Below are positions 24,666 through 32,861 of a DNA stretch of 38,729 nt, one piece after another. The notes under the pieces were generated by a model that worked only from the letters and a program-made list of their open reading frames with translations, was not told the DNA's origin and searched no databases. Every line of letters starts with the position of its first letter. Position 1 is the first letter of the stretch. Position numbers and translations under genes: made by a program. Source of the stretch: Pseudomonadota bacterium (GTDB lineage: Bacteria; Myxococcota; Myxococcia; Myxococcales; Anaeromyxobacteraceae); contig JAEYOU010000605.1 of NCBI GenBank assembly GCA_023411405.1, forward strand, positions 1 to 38,729. The letters are read 5' to 3'.

Positions 24666-25994
24666 ATGGCTGCCCACCGCCCGCCCTTCACTCGCATCGT
24701 TCTGACGGGACTCCTCGTCGCCTCAGCCGCGGCCACTCCGCGCGCGCGCGGCGCGGCCCCGGATTCGATCGTCAAGGTTGTGGCGGCGAAGGTCGGCGGA
24801 CCGGTGAAATGGGAAGCGCAATGCGATCCCGGTTCGAAGGTCGAGCTCTTCACGGCCACGCACACCGGGCACCGCCACCTGGCCATGGTCGACGGCGCGC
24901 GGGTGACCCTGTCGCAGCCGCTCACCGGCCGCCACGCCAGCCGAGGACGAACCGTGGGATGCAGCCCGGCGGTGGGCGAGCTCCGTCCCCGCGACGATGG
25001 CTATTGCGTATCCGCCTGCGCGCGCGGCCCCGGAGGCCTGAGGTACTACTACGCCCGGTATTACGACTTCACGAGACAGGAGACCGCCGAGGGCCGCACC
25101 CAGTACTGGTTCGACGTTCGGTACCGGGATGGCGCCTTCTTGACTCGAAGCGTCTCGCGGCTCGTGAGCTCGAACCTCGCGCTCGGGTCCGGTTGGGAGA
25201 TCTGGAGGTTTCGCGAGAACGCCGACTACGAGTCCAGGCGATTCGTGTCGGAGTTCGGCAAGGCGACAGTCGGAGGCGACGATCCTGGCTTCGAAGCGGA
25301 GGCGCTGCCGGTCGTGGCTCGAGGACCCATCTTGGTCGCCGGCCCCGAGTTCGACTCCAAGCAAGCGTTCTCCGAATTCCAGGTGGTGCACGGGAAGGCG
25401 GGGTGGAAGGGTGCGGCCGACCTCTCGGCGAGCGCACAGGCCAAGTGGCGCAAGGATGGCCTAAGCTTCCGCGTATTCGTCAAGGACGACGCGGTCGTCA
25501 CCGGGTCGGGGATCGGTAACGATCACGTGGAGGTGTGGTTTGCGCATTCGCTCCTTGACGTGGGCGGACAGGGCACGAGGACCAAGGCTTCCCAGGTGGA
25601 CACCCAGGTCCTCGTTTCGATCGTCGACGGCAAGGTCGTGGGTGCTGTCTCCTCGCCCAAGGATCGCGCGGGACCGCTCGCACTGGACGGCAGCTTTCAG
25701 GCGGCGGAGGACGGCTATGTCCTGGAGTTCCGGATCCCCGCTGAGCCGCTGTTTCCCGGGGGTCGGCCACCGTGGAGCGACTTGGACGACGCCTCCGAGA
25801 AGAGCTTCGTCGAGGGCGATCTGCTGCCGTTCACGCTGGTCGTGTCGGACGCCGACGTGAAGGGAAAGCAGAAGGCACTGCTCGCGACGTCGGCCCTGAA
25901 GTGGGGCAACCCGACCACATTCGGCCGAATCCTGCTCAGCGGGAAACACGGCCTGCCCGAGCTGAACCGCATGCAGGCCAAGGAAGAGCTGTGA
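24666..25994 (+). CDS. Exported CBM9/DOMON-like protein, candidate muramidase immunity, copy 2
   Basis: A tandem paralogue of the preceding gene, also 442 residues when started at the ATG at 24666, which is why this start is preferred over 24600. Signal peptide: RIVLTGLLVASAAATPRARG. The same segments recur (YWFDVRYRDGAFLTR, GSGWEIWRFRENADYE, LSASAQAKWRKDGLSFRVFV, DHVEVWFAHS), and the last 25 residues are identical to copy 1. The 149-base gap between the copies could hold a separate promoter; none was recognised. Divergence is spread over the mature protein, so the copies may protect against different effector variants. Confidence 0.8.
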   Translation: MAAHRPPFTRIVLTGLLVASAAATPRARGAAPDSIVKVVAAKVGGPVKWEAQCDPGSKVELFTATHTGHRHLAMVDGARVTLSQPLTGRHASRGRTVGCSPAVGELRPRDDGYCVSACARGPGGLRYYYARYYDFTRQETAEGRTQYWFDVRYRDGAFLTRSVSRLVSSNLALGSGWEIWRFRENADYESRRFVSEFGKATVGGDDPGFEAEALPVVARGPILVAGPEFDSKQAFSEFQVVHGKAGWKGAADLSASAQAKWRKDGLSFRVFVKDDAVVTGSGIGNDHVEVWFAHSLLDVGGQGTRTKASQVDTQVLVSIVDGKVVGAVSSPKDRAGPLALDGSFQAAEDGYVLEFRIPAEPLFPGGRPPWSDLDDASEKSFVEGDLLPFTLVVSDADVKGKQKALLATSALKWGNPTTFGRILLSGKHGLPELNRMQAKEEL

Positions 25995-26043
25995 CCCCAC
26001 ACGGCCGGGTGCGCTCCGGACGGGAACGAAGAGACCTGATCCC

Positions 26044-29000
26044 ATGGCTCCGAACTTTCAGCGTGCCTTCCTCTACACGATCCCTGGCGAGCTCTCCCAG
26101 GCGGACCGTCTGGCCCGTCTGAAGCGCGACTTCGGGGAGCCCATCGCCAAGCGCGAGCTGGAGTACGAGAAGAAGAGGGAGCTCTTCGGCGATCCAGGCG
26201 CGAGGGACTTCAAGGCCAAGCACATCGTCCCGGTCCGGCTCGCCCCTCACGGGATCCAGAAGTCCATCGAGGTCAACGCCGCGATCCGGGACGCGGTCGA
26301 CCGGGCCTTCGCGGAGATCGCTCGGTTCTCGCGGGAGCAGAGCTACGAGCTCCGCGATCTGTACGGCTACTACTTCCGCTACATCAAGAACTCGTCCACC
26401 GAGAGCTCCATCCGCGACAACCCGAGATACATACGCACCGCCAAGCCGTGGGGTGAGGCGCTCCACCCCAATCGCTCCTGGTCCGACTACTACAACATCT
26501 GGGCCGCGACCTACGATCGCGACGTGGGCGGCGGCCTGGACATGGGCCTGGTCTCCAACCACGCCTGGGGCACCGCCTTCGACATCAACGCCGCAGAGAA
26601 CCCGCTCCACGGGCTGTCCTTCGACATGCCCCGGGCGATCGTCGAGATCCTGCGAAAGCATGGGTTCTGCTGGGGCGGCTACTACAAGGGGAAGTCCGTC
26701 GACGCGATGCACTTCGAGTACAAGCTGCACGAGGTCGAGACTCGGCGCGTCTACTTCCCCCTCTGCGGCCCAGACGTCCCCGACTCGGCGCCGCGAAACT
26801 ACTACGCCAACGAGGCGGGTCGTGCCGGGTACTACCCGGTCAGCCTCAACCAGACGCTCCACGGCGGCGCCCACGTTCACCCGGAGGAACCGGCGAAGCT
26901 CACCCCCGTCGCGTCCGCGCTCCCAGGTTACGTGATCGCGGCGCGGTTCCTGGCTCCCGGCGCGGCCGGCGACAACCAGGTGTTGCGCGAGGTCACCGAT
27001 CACCGGCCGCTGAGCTTCGTGGTGATCCGACACGAGCTCGTCCCCCGCGAGGGCGGGGTCGACCAGCCGGACAAGGCCTTCCCGCTCTACAGCGTCTACA
27101 TGCACCTGGAGCTGCCACGGTGGGACGGCGCCGTGGATGCGGGCGCCAACGACGTCCCGTGGCTCAGGATGTTCCTCAGTCTGCGCCACGGCGGCGTCGT
27201 CGATCTGGACCCGGAGAGCAAGAGGTTCCGGAAGACGCTCTGGGCGAGCGAGAAGCCGGCCGAGGGCGCGGCGGCGTTCAAGGTCAACGACGGCCCGGAC
27301 GTCCCGGCCAAGAAGGGCGGCCGGGCGGCGGCGTTCGCAAAGCCGCCGCCAGAGGACGTCCAGGAAGCGGTCGAGGCCTTCCAGAAGGGCGCTGTGGTCA
27401 CCTTCGCGCAGCCGCTGCTCCAGGTGGGCGCCGGAGAGACCATCGGCTTCGTCACGGCCGGAACCAACCGCAAGTCCTACCTGCACTGGGAGTTCTTCGC
27501 TCCGTCGGGCTCGGCGAGCGGAGTTACCAAGCTCCTCGAGCTGGCCGGCGACGCGAAGGACCTCTTCAAGCGCGTGAAGGAGTCCGGCGAGGACAACTTC
27601 CTGGAGCTCCCCGGCCCTGACGGCGGCGGCAAGAACGAGGTCGAGCCCATCCTGCTGGAGACCCTGCCCCAGGAGGACCGATCGCTCCTCGACGGGCTCC
27701 TGGACTCGGCCGGCTACGCGACAGCACTGACCCGCTTCTTCAACAGCGCGCAGTCCTTCGCGAAGGAGGGCGACGACCAGGCCGCGACCAAGGACGCCTT
27801 CACCTATCCGCTCAAGCTCTCGCTCAAGAACGTCCACGACTACAAGGGGGGCACCGGGGGGCCCAGCACGCTGTCCGTCAGCTTCACCCGGAACACGGGG
27901 CCGATCGGGAAGAGCGGCACGATCCAGATCTCCGACTTCAGGAACCTCGATTTCGTGATCCAGGTCCCTGCGGGAGCCGACACGATCAGGCTCTCTGCGG
28001 AAGACTTCTTCCTCGACCCCGTCCGCCTGCCACCCGACGCCGAGGCGAACGCGCGCCTGGAGCTCCTGAAGACGCTCGTCCCGTTCCGGTGGCGCAACGT
28101 CGTACTGGAGCACGTGAACGAGTGGCGGCAGGAAGGGCTCGCAGCCCTCGTGGACGAGCTGAAGAAGCTCGGCCGCCTCGACGCATACCTCTCGAACGTC
28201 GATGCCGAGCAGGACCGACTCATCGCGGCCGGGAAGCTCGACCGGAAGCGCCCCAAGGACGAGGCGCTGAAGCTCCTCCTCCGGCCGCTCACGTGGTGGG
28301 GGCGAAAGGCGACCGACGACGATCCGCACGGTGAGGTGGCCATCCTGGGTCCCGAGGGATCCGAGGAGTCACTGTTCGGCACGGCTGCCCACCAGCTCCC
28401 CGCGGACGCCAAGATCGACAACCTGCACCCCGTGACGGCGGCCTGGCTCGCAGATGTTGCTTCCCGGGCCAACAAGGTCTCCTTCCGCGACCGATGGCCC
28501 GCTCCCCCGTTGCTCCGCAGCGAGAGCAACGCCGAGCCCCCGTTCTGCAGCTGGATCCCGACGACCGAGGAGCCGAAGGTGGGTGACCTGGTTCACGCGG
28601 TCGTCATCCAGCACGGGTACGGCTCCGACGAGCAGGTCACCTTCAAGCTCAAGTCCGGCGCGGCGGAGCCCCTCACGCTGGCGAGGTGCACCTCCGACAA
28701 GGGGGTGTTCGGGGTCCCGATCCTCTACTGGTTCTGGGGGTCGTGGGAGCTCGTGGCCTACGACGTCTCCGGCGCGGAGCTGAAGCCACTCCAGGCGCCG
28801 ACGACCCAGCTCGAGACGAAGCGGCCGGAGATCGCCGTGCCGGCCATCACCATCAAGGCGGTGCAGCTCGAGCGCGACAAGAAGAAGGTCCCAGGCTATG
28901 CCGCCTCTCTCGAGGTTGCCGACCACTGCCCGAGCTCGCTGGGCGGATACGTCTACTTTCGCACCTGGAGAGTGAGCAAGGGCGAGACGCCCGAGTACTC

Positions 29001-30354
29001 GAGGACCCCCCAGATCGGCCGGTTCGTGATCCCGGTGGTCGCCCAGAAGCGTACGACGGCCTCTCCTTCCGTGAAGAACGTCGTGATCGAGAACGGCTTC
29101 GTCAGGAAGGCCAAGACGGCGCTGACCCCCGTGACCCAGTCCTTCACGTTCGGGGAGTTCAGCAAGGAGGGCGTGTTCGAGGGCGCCCTGGCCGACTTCC
29201 GCGTCAGCTACGCGCTCTGCAAGCGGCTCCAGGAGCTGCGGTCGAAGTCCCTGAAGATCCGGATCGAGACGGTCGAGGCGGATGGCCTCACGCTCGGCTT
29301 CCGTGCCCTGACCGACAACAAGGCGAACTACGACACGCTCGTGAAGGCGCTCGAGCGGCTCCCCGCGGCCTCCGCGTTCTCCTCGACGACGGACGACGAG
29401 ACCCGGAAGATCACGCTCAGCTATGCCCCGCCGGCCGAGGAGCCGGGGGAGCTGACGTTCGAGTACGAGGCCAAGGCGGCGCTCGCGAAGATCCTCGAGG
29501 AGAGCGAGCTCGCCCCTGGCGACGGCCTGTACGTCAAGCCTAGCTTCATCGCGCCCAATGGCGGCCATTACGTCCACGACGACGGCACTTCGCACACCAC
29601 CGAGCTGGCGCTCGAGGTGGACCTGGACTCGCTCAGGCGAAAGAGTGGAGACGTGCTGGAGCTCCACTCGGATCTGGCGATGGGCCCGTTCAAGAAGCCC
29701 GGGATGGGGGCGCTGAACATCAGGATGGGCGCCACGACCGTGGTCACCGAGATCGAGCTGTTCGGGGACCTCCAGCAGTGGAAGAAGGCGGCCCCGAAGG
29801 TGAAGCTCGACTTCGGCGGCAAGACGTTCCTCGACGGGACGATCAGCGGCCAGACACTGACCGCCAGCTGGATCCTGTTCAAGGACTCAGGGCCGATCGC
29901 GCGGTGGGGCAAGGACCTCTCCTTCTCGATCCAGATCACGCACCCCGAGGCGTTCGACGCCGCGCCGGCCCTGCCCGATCCCCTCTCGTTCCATGCGAGC
30001 CCTGCGCTGAGGGAGCTCACCGCGGTCGCCGAAGGGTCCGCCGCCTCGCAGCGGCTTGTCTTGGTCGGCAACGGGCACTGCATCCCCACCACGCGCGAGC
30101 TCGTCATCACGTGCGAGGTGCAGGATGACACTGGGACCTGGGTGCCCGACGTCAAGGCGGACAAGCTCATCAAGTACAAGAGCCCCAGCCGAACACGCTC
30201 CGGGCTCTGCGACGGCAAGGGAGAGTTCGTCGCCTTCGTGGACGTGAAGTGCTACCAGGACGGCAGGACGCGCCGGTTCACCTGGAAGCGCGCGATCGAG
30301 AGCGGCAAGATCGGCGGCATCGCCCTGGAGCCGAAGAGCGTGGAGTACCCCTGA
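26044..30354 (+). CDS. Putative large effector: M15 peptidase plus degenerate M23-like module
   Basis: A 1436-residue protein without signal peptide. The N-terminal 240 residues form an M15-type peptidase (D,D-carboxypeptidase/endolysin class): VSNHAWGTAFDIN gives H173 and D180, HGFCWGGYY follows, and VDAMHFEY gives D220 and H223, the full zinc set. About residues 265-490 is an M23-like module (TLHGGAHVHPEEP with H273 and H277, LYSVYMHLELP, GETIGFVTAG, YLHWEFF with H481). It lacks the usual Asp of HxxxD and the first His of HxH. The remaining 900 residues are a series of beta-rich and helical stretches I cannot assign (LVHAVVIQHGYG, QSFTFGEFSKEGVFEG). It follows the CBM9-like genes by 49 bases. 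The C-terminal part may mediate loading on VgrG. Confidence 0.8.
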   Translation: MAPNFQRAFLYTIPGELSQADRLARLKRDFGEPIAKRELEYEKKRELFGDPGARDFKAKHIVPVRLAPHGIQKSIEVNAAIRDAVDRAFAEIARFSREQSYELRDLYGYYFRYIKNSSTESSIRDNPRYIRTAKPWGEALHPNRSWSDYYNIWAATYDRDVGGGLDMGLVSNHAWGTAFDINAAENPLHGLSFDMPRAIVEILRKHGFCWGGYYKGKSVDAMHFEYKLHEVETRRVYFPLCGPDVPDSAPRNYYANEAGRAGYYPVSLNQTLHGGAHVHPEEPAKLTPVASALPGYVIAARFLAPGAAGDNQVLREVTDHRPLSFVVIRHELVPREGGVDQPDKAFPLYSVYMHLELPRWDGAVDAGANDVPWLRMFLSLRHGGVVDLDPESKRFRKTLWASEKPAEGAAAFKVNDGPDVPAKKGGRAAAFAKPPPEDVQEAVEAFQKGAVVTFAQPLLQVGAGETIGFVTAGTNRKSYLHWEFFAPSGSASGVTKLLELAGDAKDLFKRVKESGEDNFLELPGPDGGGKNEVEPILLETLPQEDRSLLDGLLDSAGYATALTRFFNSAQSFAKEGDDQAATKDAFTYPLKLSLKNVHDYKGGTGGPSTLSVSFTRNTGPIGKSGTIQISDFRNLDFVIQVPAGADTIRLSAEDFFLDPVRLPPDAEANARLELLKTLVPFRWRNVVLEHVNEWRQEGLAALVDELKKLGRLDAYLSNVDAEQDRLIAAGKLDRKRPKDEALKLLLRPLTWWGRKATDDDPHGEVAILGPEGSEESLFGTAAHQLPADAKIDNLHPVTAAWLADVASRANKVSFRDRWPAPPLLRSESNAEPPFCSWIPTTEEPKVGDLVHAVVIQHGYGSDEQVTFKLKSGAAEPLTLARCTSDKGVFGVPILYWFWGSWELVAYDVSGAELKPLQAPTTQLETKRPEIAVPAITIKAVQLERDKKKVPGYAASLEVADHCPSSLGGYVYFRTWRVSKGETPEYSRTPQIGRFVIPVVAQKRTTASPSVKNVVIENGFVRKAKTALTPVTQSFTFGEFSKEGVFEGALADFRVSYALCKRLQELRSKSLKIRIETVEADGLTLGFRALTDNKANYDTLVKALERLPAASAFSSTTDDETRKITLSYAPPAEEPGELTFEYEAKAALAKILEESELAPGDGLYVKPSFIAPNGGHYVHDDGTSHTTELALEVDLDSLRRKSGDVLELHSDLAMGPFKKPGMGALNIRMGATTVVTEIELFGDLQQWKKAAPKVKLDFGGKTFLDGTISGQTLTASWILFKDSGPIARWGKDLSFSIQITHPEAFDAAPALPDPLSFHASPALRELTAVAEGSAASQRLVLVGNGHCIPTTRELVITCEVQDDTGTWVPDVKADKLIKYKSPSRTRSGLCDGKGEFVAFVDVKCYQDGRTRRFTWKRAIESGKIGGIALEPKSVEYP

Positions 30355-30413
30355 GCGGAGGACTCTCCGGACCCGCCGGAGCGAGCCGGCTCCTCGAGAG
30401 CGGAGCCTGAACC

Positions 30414-31352
30414 ATGAAAGCACTCTGGACGCTGCTCCTTAGCCTGCTGTCGCTCCCGCCCGCGCTGGCCGCCGACGCTGCCGATCCGAGCGGCACGTAT
30501 ACCGGCTTCGGTGGCGGCGACCTGGCCTTGATGGTCTCCGGGAAGAAGGCGGTCGCGGTGTACTGGGGTGAGCACCTGACGGCAGGAGATCGGAGCTGCT
30601 CGTGCCAGTACTCGTTCGAGAAGGGCACGGACGGTTCGTGGAGGTCGACGGCGGGCGACGGCGTGACGATGCGGCTCGATGCAGGAGGCATCGAAATCGA
30701 AGACAACGAACTCGGATGCTGCGGCTCCGGGGCTCCGCGGCCCTCCGCGCGATACTCCGACGGCAAGCCACCGGAGACGTGCCAGGTGGTCGGGAGCAAG
30801 GTTCGGCAGCTCCTGCCAGGAGCGACCGTCGCCGCGGTCCAGGTGCCGGACTGGGCGGGGTTCGATGAGTCATCCCCGTCGGGGCCCCAGCACCTCGTCC
30901 GCGCGGGCGCGAGTCATGCGAGCGTACTGCTGTTCGTTCCCGACTCCGAGCTGAAGTGTGCAAGCTCGAAGCGCCGCCTGACGCTGGCAGAGGCGCACGC
31001 CTCCGCACTCGCCCTCTTCAAGGCAGGCAAGCCGCTCGAAGCGGCCTACGCCCTCCGGAAGGGGACCGGCCCCAAGCCCTGGACGATCACCCAGAACAAC
31101 CTGGTGGCGTTCAACGACTTTGGATTCTTCCTCGAGCAGGGCAAGAGCTATCGAGAAGCCATCGACGTGCTCGGCCTCGTGATCGCCGCCTTTCCGGACA
31201 GGGCCGTCGCCCACCTGAACCTTGGCGACGCGTACGCAGGCCTCGGCGATGCAGTCAAGGCGAAGGCGGCCTACAAGCGCTACGTCGAGCTGATGGAGAG
31301 AAGCGGCAAGGGAAAGACTCCCGAGCGCGTGAGGAAGCTCGTGCAGGAGTGA
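30414..31352 (+). CDS. Exported Cys-rich TPR protein, candidate immunity to M15 effector
   Basis: A 312-residue protein with a clear signal peptide (MKALWTLLLSLLSLPPALAA). The N-terminal mature part is small, glycine- and cysteine-rich (YTGFGGGDLALMV, DRSCSCQYSFEKG, NELGCCGSGAP). From about residue 185 to 300 there are TPR-like repeats (HASALALFKAGKPLEAAYAL, YREAIDVLGLVIAAFPDRAV, AHLNLGDAYAGLGDAVKAKA). It lies 59 bases after the large M15 gene, in the same direction. A truncated second copy exists at 37617-38120. Periplasmic location, the place right behind an effector, and the presence of a decayed copy fit an immunity gene; this is inference. Confidence 0.8.
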   Translation: MKALWTLLLSLLSLPPALAADAADPSGTYTGFGGGDLALMVSGKKAVAVYWGEHLTAGDRSCSCQYSFEKGTDGSWRSTAGDGVTMRLDAGGIEIEDNELGCCGSGAPRPSARYSDGKPPETCQVVGSKVRQLLPGATVAAVQVPDWAGFDESSPSGPQHLVRAGASHASVLLFVPDSELKCASSKRRLTLAEAHASALALFKAGKPLEAAYALRKGTGPKPWTITQNNLVAFNDFGFFLEQGKSYREAIDVLGLVIAAFPDRAVAHLNLGDAYAGLGDAVKAKAAYKRYVELMERSGKGKTPERVRKLVQE

Positions 31353-31370
31353 GCCACTCCGGAGCAGTGC

Positions 31371-31855
31371 ATGACCCACCTCCCCCGCACCTGCGTCGCG
31401 CTGCTCGTGCTCCTGACCTGCCGCCCCTGGCGGCCGCCGCGACCATCACCGGGAGACTCGACCTCGACGCCCTGCCGGACACGCTCACCTACGGCACCCC
31501 GGACGAGGACGGCACCGTCACGCTCACGATCAGGCTGGCCACGGCCGACGGGAGGGGCCGCACGCTCGTCCGGAAGCACGCCGCGTCCGAGGGGCACCTG
31601 AGCGTCCGATCCACGACGCCCGGTGAGTTCGTGCTCTTCGAGAAGGGCGACACCGGGGACGCGACGGCGTACTACTCGACGTACCGCTACAACCCGCGCG
31701 TCGAGGACTGGCTCCTCGTCAAGTGTCGCCTGATCCCACTCGCAGTCGCCGAAGCCTCTCACGCTCCCCGCTGGCCCACTACGTGCGGTCGGCCGGGCGG
31801 ATACGGCGTGAGGCAGACGCGTCGCCCGCACGGCGCCGACCTGTGTCGTCGCGGC
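31371..31855 (+). pseudogene. Frameshifted exported protein gene
   Basis: An ATG at 31371 with GGAG 6 bases upstream begins a signal peptide (MTHLPRTCVALLVLLTC). Near 31421-31430 (CCGCCCCTGG) the sense moves to another frame, where it continues as PLAAAATITGRLDLDALPD and on to about YYSTYRYNPRVEDWLLVK at 31710. Joining the two gives a normal signal-peptidase site (LAAAA). The step fits loss of one base in a C-rich run. The second frame has no stop until inside the convergent gene, so the 3' end may also be lost. A sequencing error is the alternative. The intact gene would be a small periplasmic protein of the immunity type. Confidence 0.6.
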
Positions 31856-32830
31856 CTACTCTCGGGCTCGCGTCGGACTCGCCTTCTTCACGACGCCATT
31901 GGCGAACCTCCCGGCGAAGAACCCGGTCGACTCGGTCACCGTCGCCAGGACCTCCTCATAGGCCGGCAACGGTTGGACGACGACCCCCAGCTGCAGATAC
32001 TTCGTCCGATCGAACCCCGCGCTGCGGGTCGCGACAAGCCTCATGCTCGCCGTCCGGTTCTTGGCTTCGTAGCCCAGCACACAGAAGTGAGTCCACAGCT
32101 CGGACGCATCGAATCCGAGACGCCGGGACAGCACGGGGATCATCTCCTTGGACGTTCGTGCTCCGTCCAGCTCCTGGAGGTACTTCCCGTGCGAGGCTTC
32201 CGTCTCTGACGCTCCTCTCCTCCGGACCCACGTGTCTCGCCGCAGGGCTTCGAGCAGGGAACTCGCGCTGACGAACTCCTCGATGTTCGCCGGCCGGAGC
32301 GTACGCAGGTTCACTGCCTGAACCCGGCCGCTCGATCCCGGAGGGCCGCACGCCATCTGCCCGGACTCGACCTTCTCGTACGTGAACAGCTCTCCCGTCA
32401 GGGAGAGCGGACTGTGCTGCACTCGCCAATCCAGCGGGCAGCTCGGATCCTCGGCGGTCAGTAGGCCCGACAGGTCCCTGGCGGCGTCGTAGACGACGCT
32501 CTTGCCGATCGATGCCAGACCGGGACGGAGGGTGAGGGTCCCCGCCGCTGCGGTGAAGGTCACCGCGGGCGCTGCTCTGCGAAGTTCCTCGAAGCCCGAC
32601 TCGAGAGCACCTCCCTGGCCGGGAAGGAACGTCGGTCTGTCCGAAGCAGCGGCGGCGACGAAGTATCGCGCCACCGAGCTCTCTGCAGGCCGGTACACCC
32701 CGAGCGCAGCCGTCGGCTGCACCGGCGGCTGGCGACCGACGCCTGCGGAGCCTGCCGTCGGCTCGTCCGCCAACGAGGTGCACGCCCAGACCACCAGGAC
32801 AGCCAATGAACACCCGTATCGAATACTCAT
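31856..32830 (-). CDS. Exported protein of unknown function, candidate amidase immunity
   Basis: A 324-residue protein with an N-terminal signal (MSIRYGCSLAVLVVWACTSL). The WAC could be a poor lipobox, but a Trp at that position is unusual, so normal signal peptidase cleavage is as likely. The mature part has no motif I know; visible stretches are AARDLSGLLTAEDPSCPLDW, ELFTYEKVESGQMACG and FDRTKYLQLGVVVQPL. Start 32830 is preferred to 32878 because it begins at the signal peptide and has GTGAGG upstream. It lies 31 bases after the amidase gene stop in the same direction and is thus the last gene of that operon. Confidence 0.7.
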   Translation of the reverse strand: MSIRYGCSLAVLVVWACTSLADEPTAGSAGVGRQPPVQPTAALGVYRPAESSVARYFVAAAASDRPTFLPGQGGALESGFEELRRAAPAVTFTAAAGTLTLRPGLASIGKSVVYDAARDLSGLLTAEDPSCPLDWRVQHSPLSLTGELFTYEKVESGQMACGPPGSSGRVQAVNLRTLRPANIEEFVSASSLLEALRRDTWVRRRGASETEASHGKYLQELDGARTSKEMIPVLSRRLGFDASELWTHFCVLGYEAKNRTASMRLVATRSAGFDRTKYLQLGVVVQPLPAYEEVLATVTESTGFFAGRFANGVVKKASPTRARE

Positions 32831-32861
32831 GACCTGTGGCCTCACTGATCGGAAACGGGCG

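Noticed and set aside
30365..30381. CTCCGG/CCGGAG hairpin after the M15 gene as a terminator
   Set aside because: The stem is only 6 bp, there is no U-run, and the next gene follows closely in the same direction.
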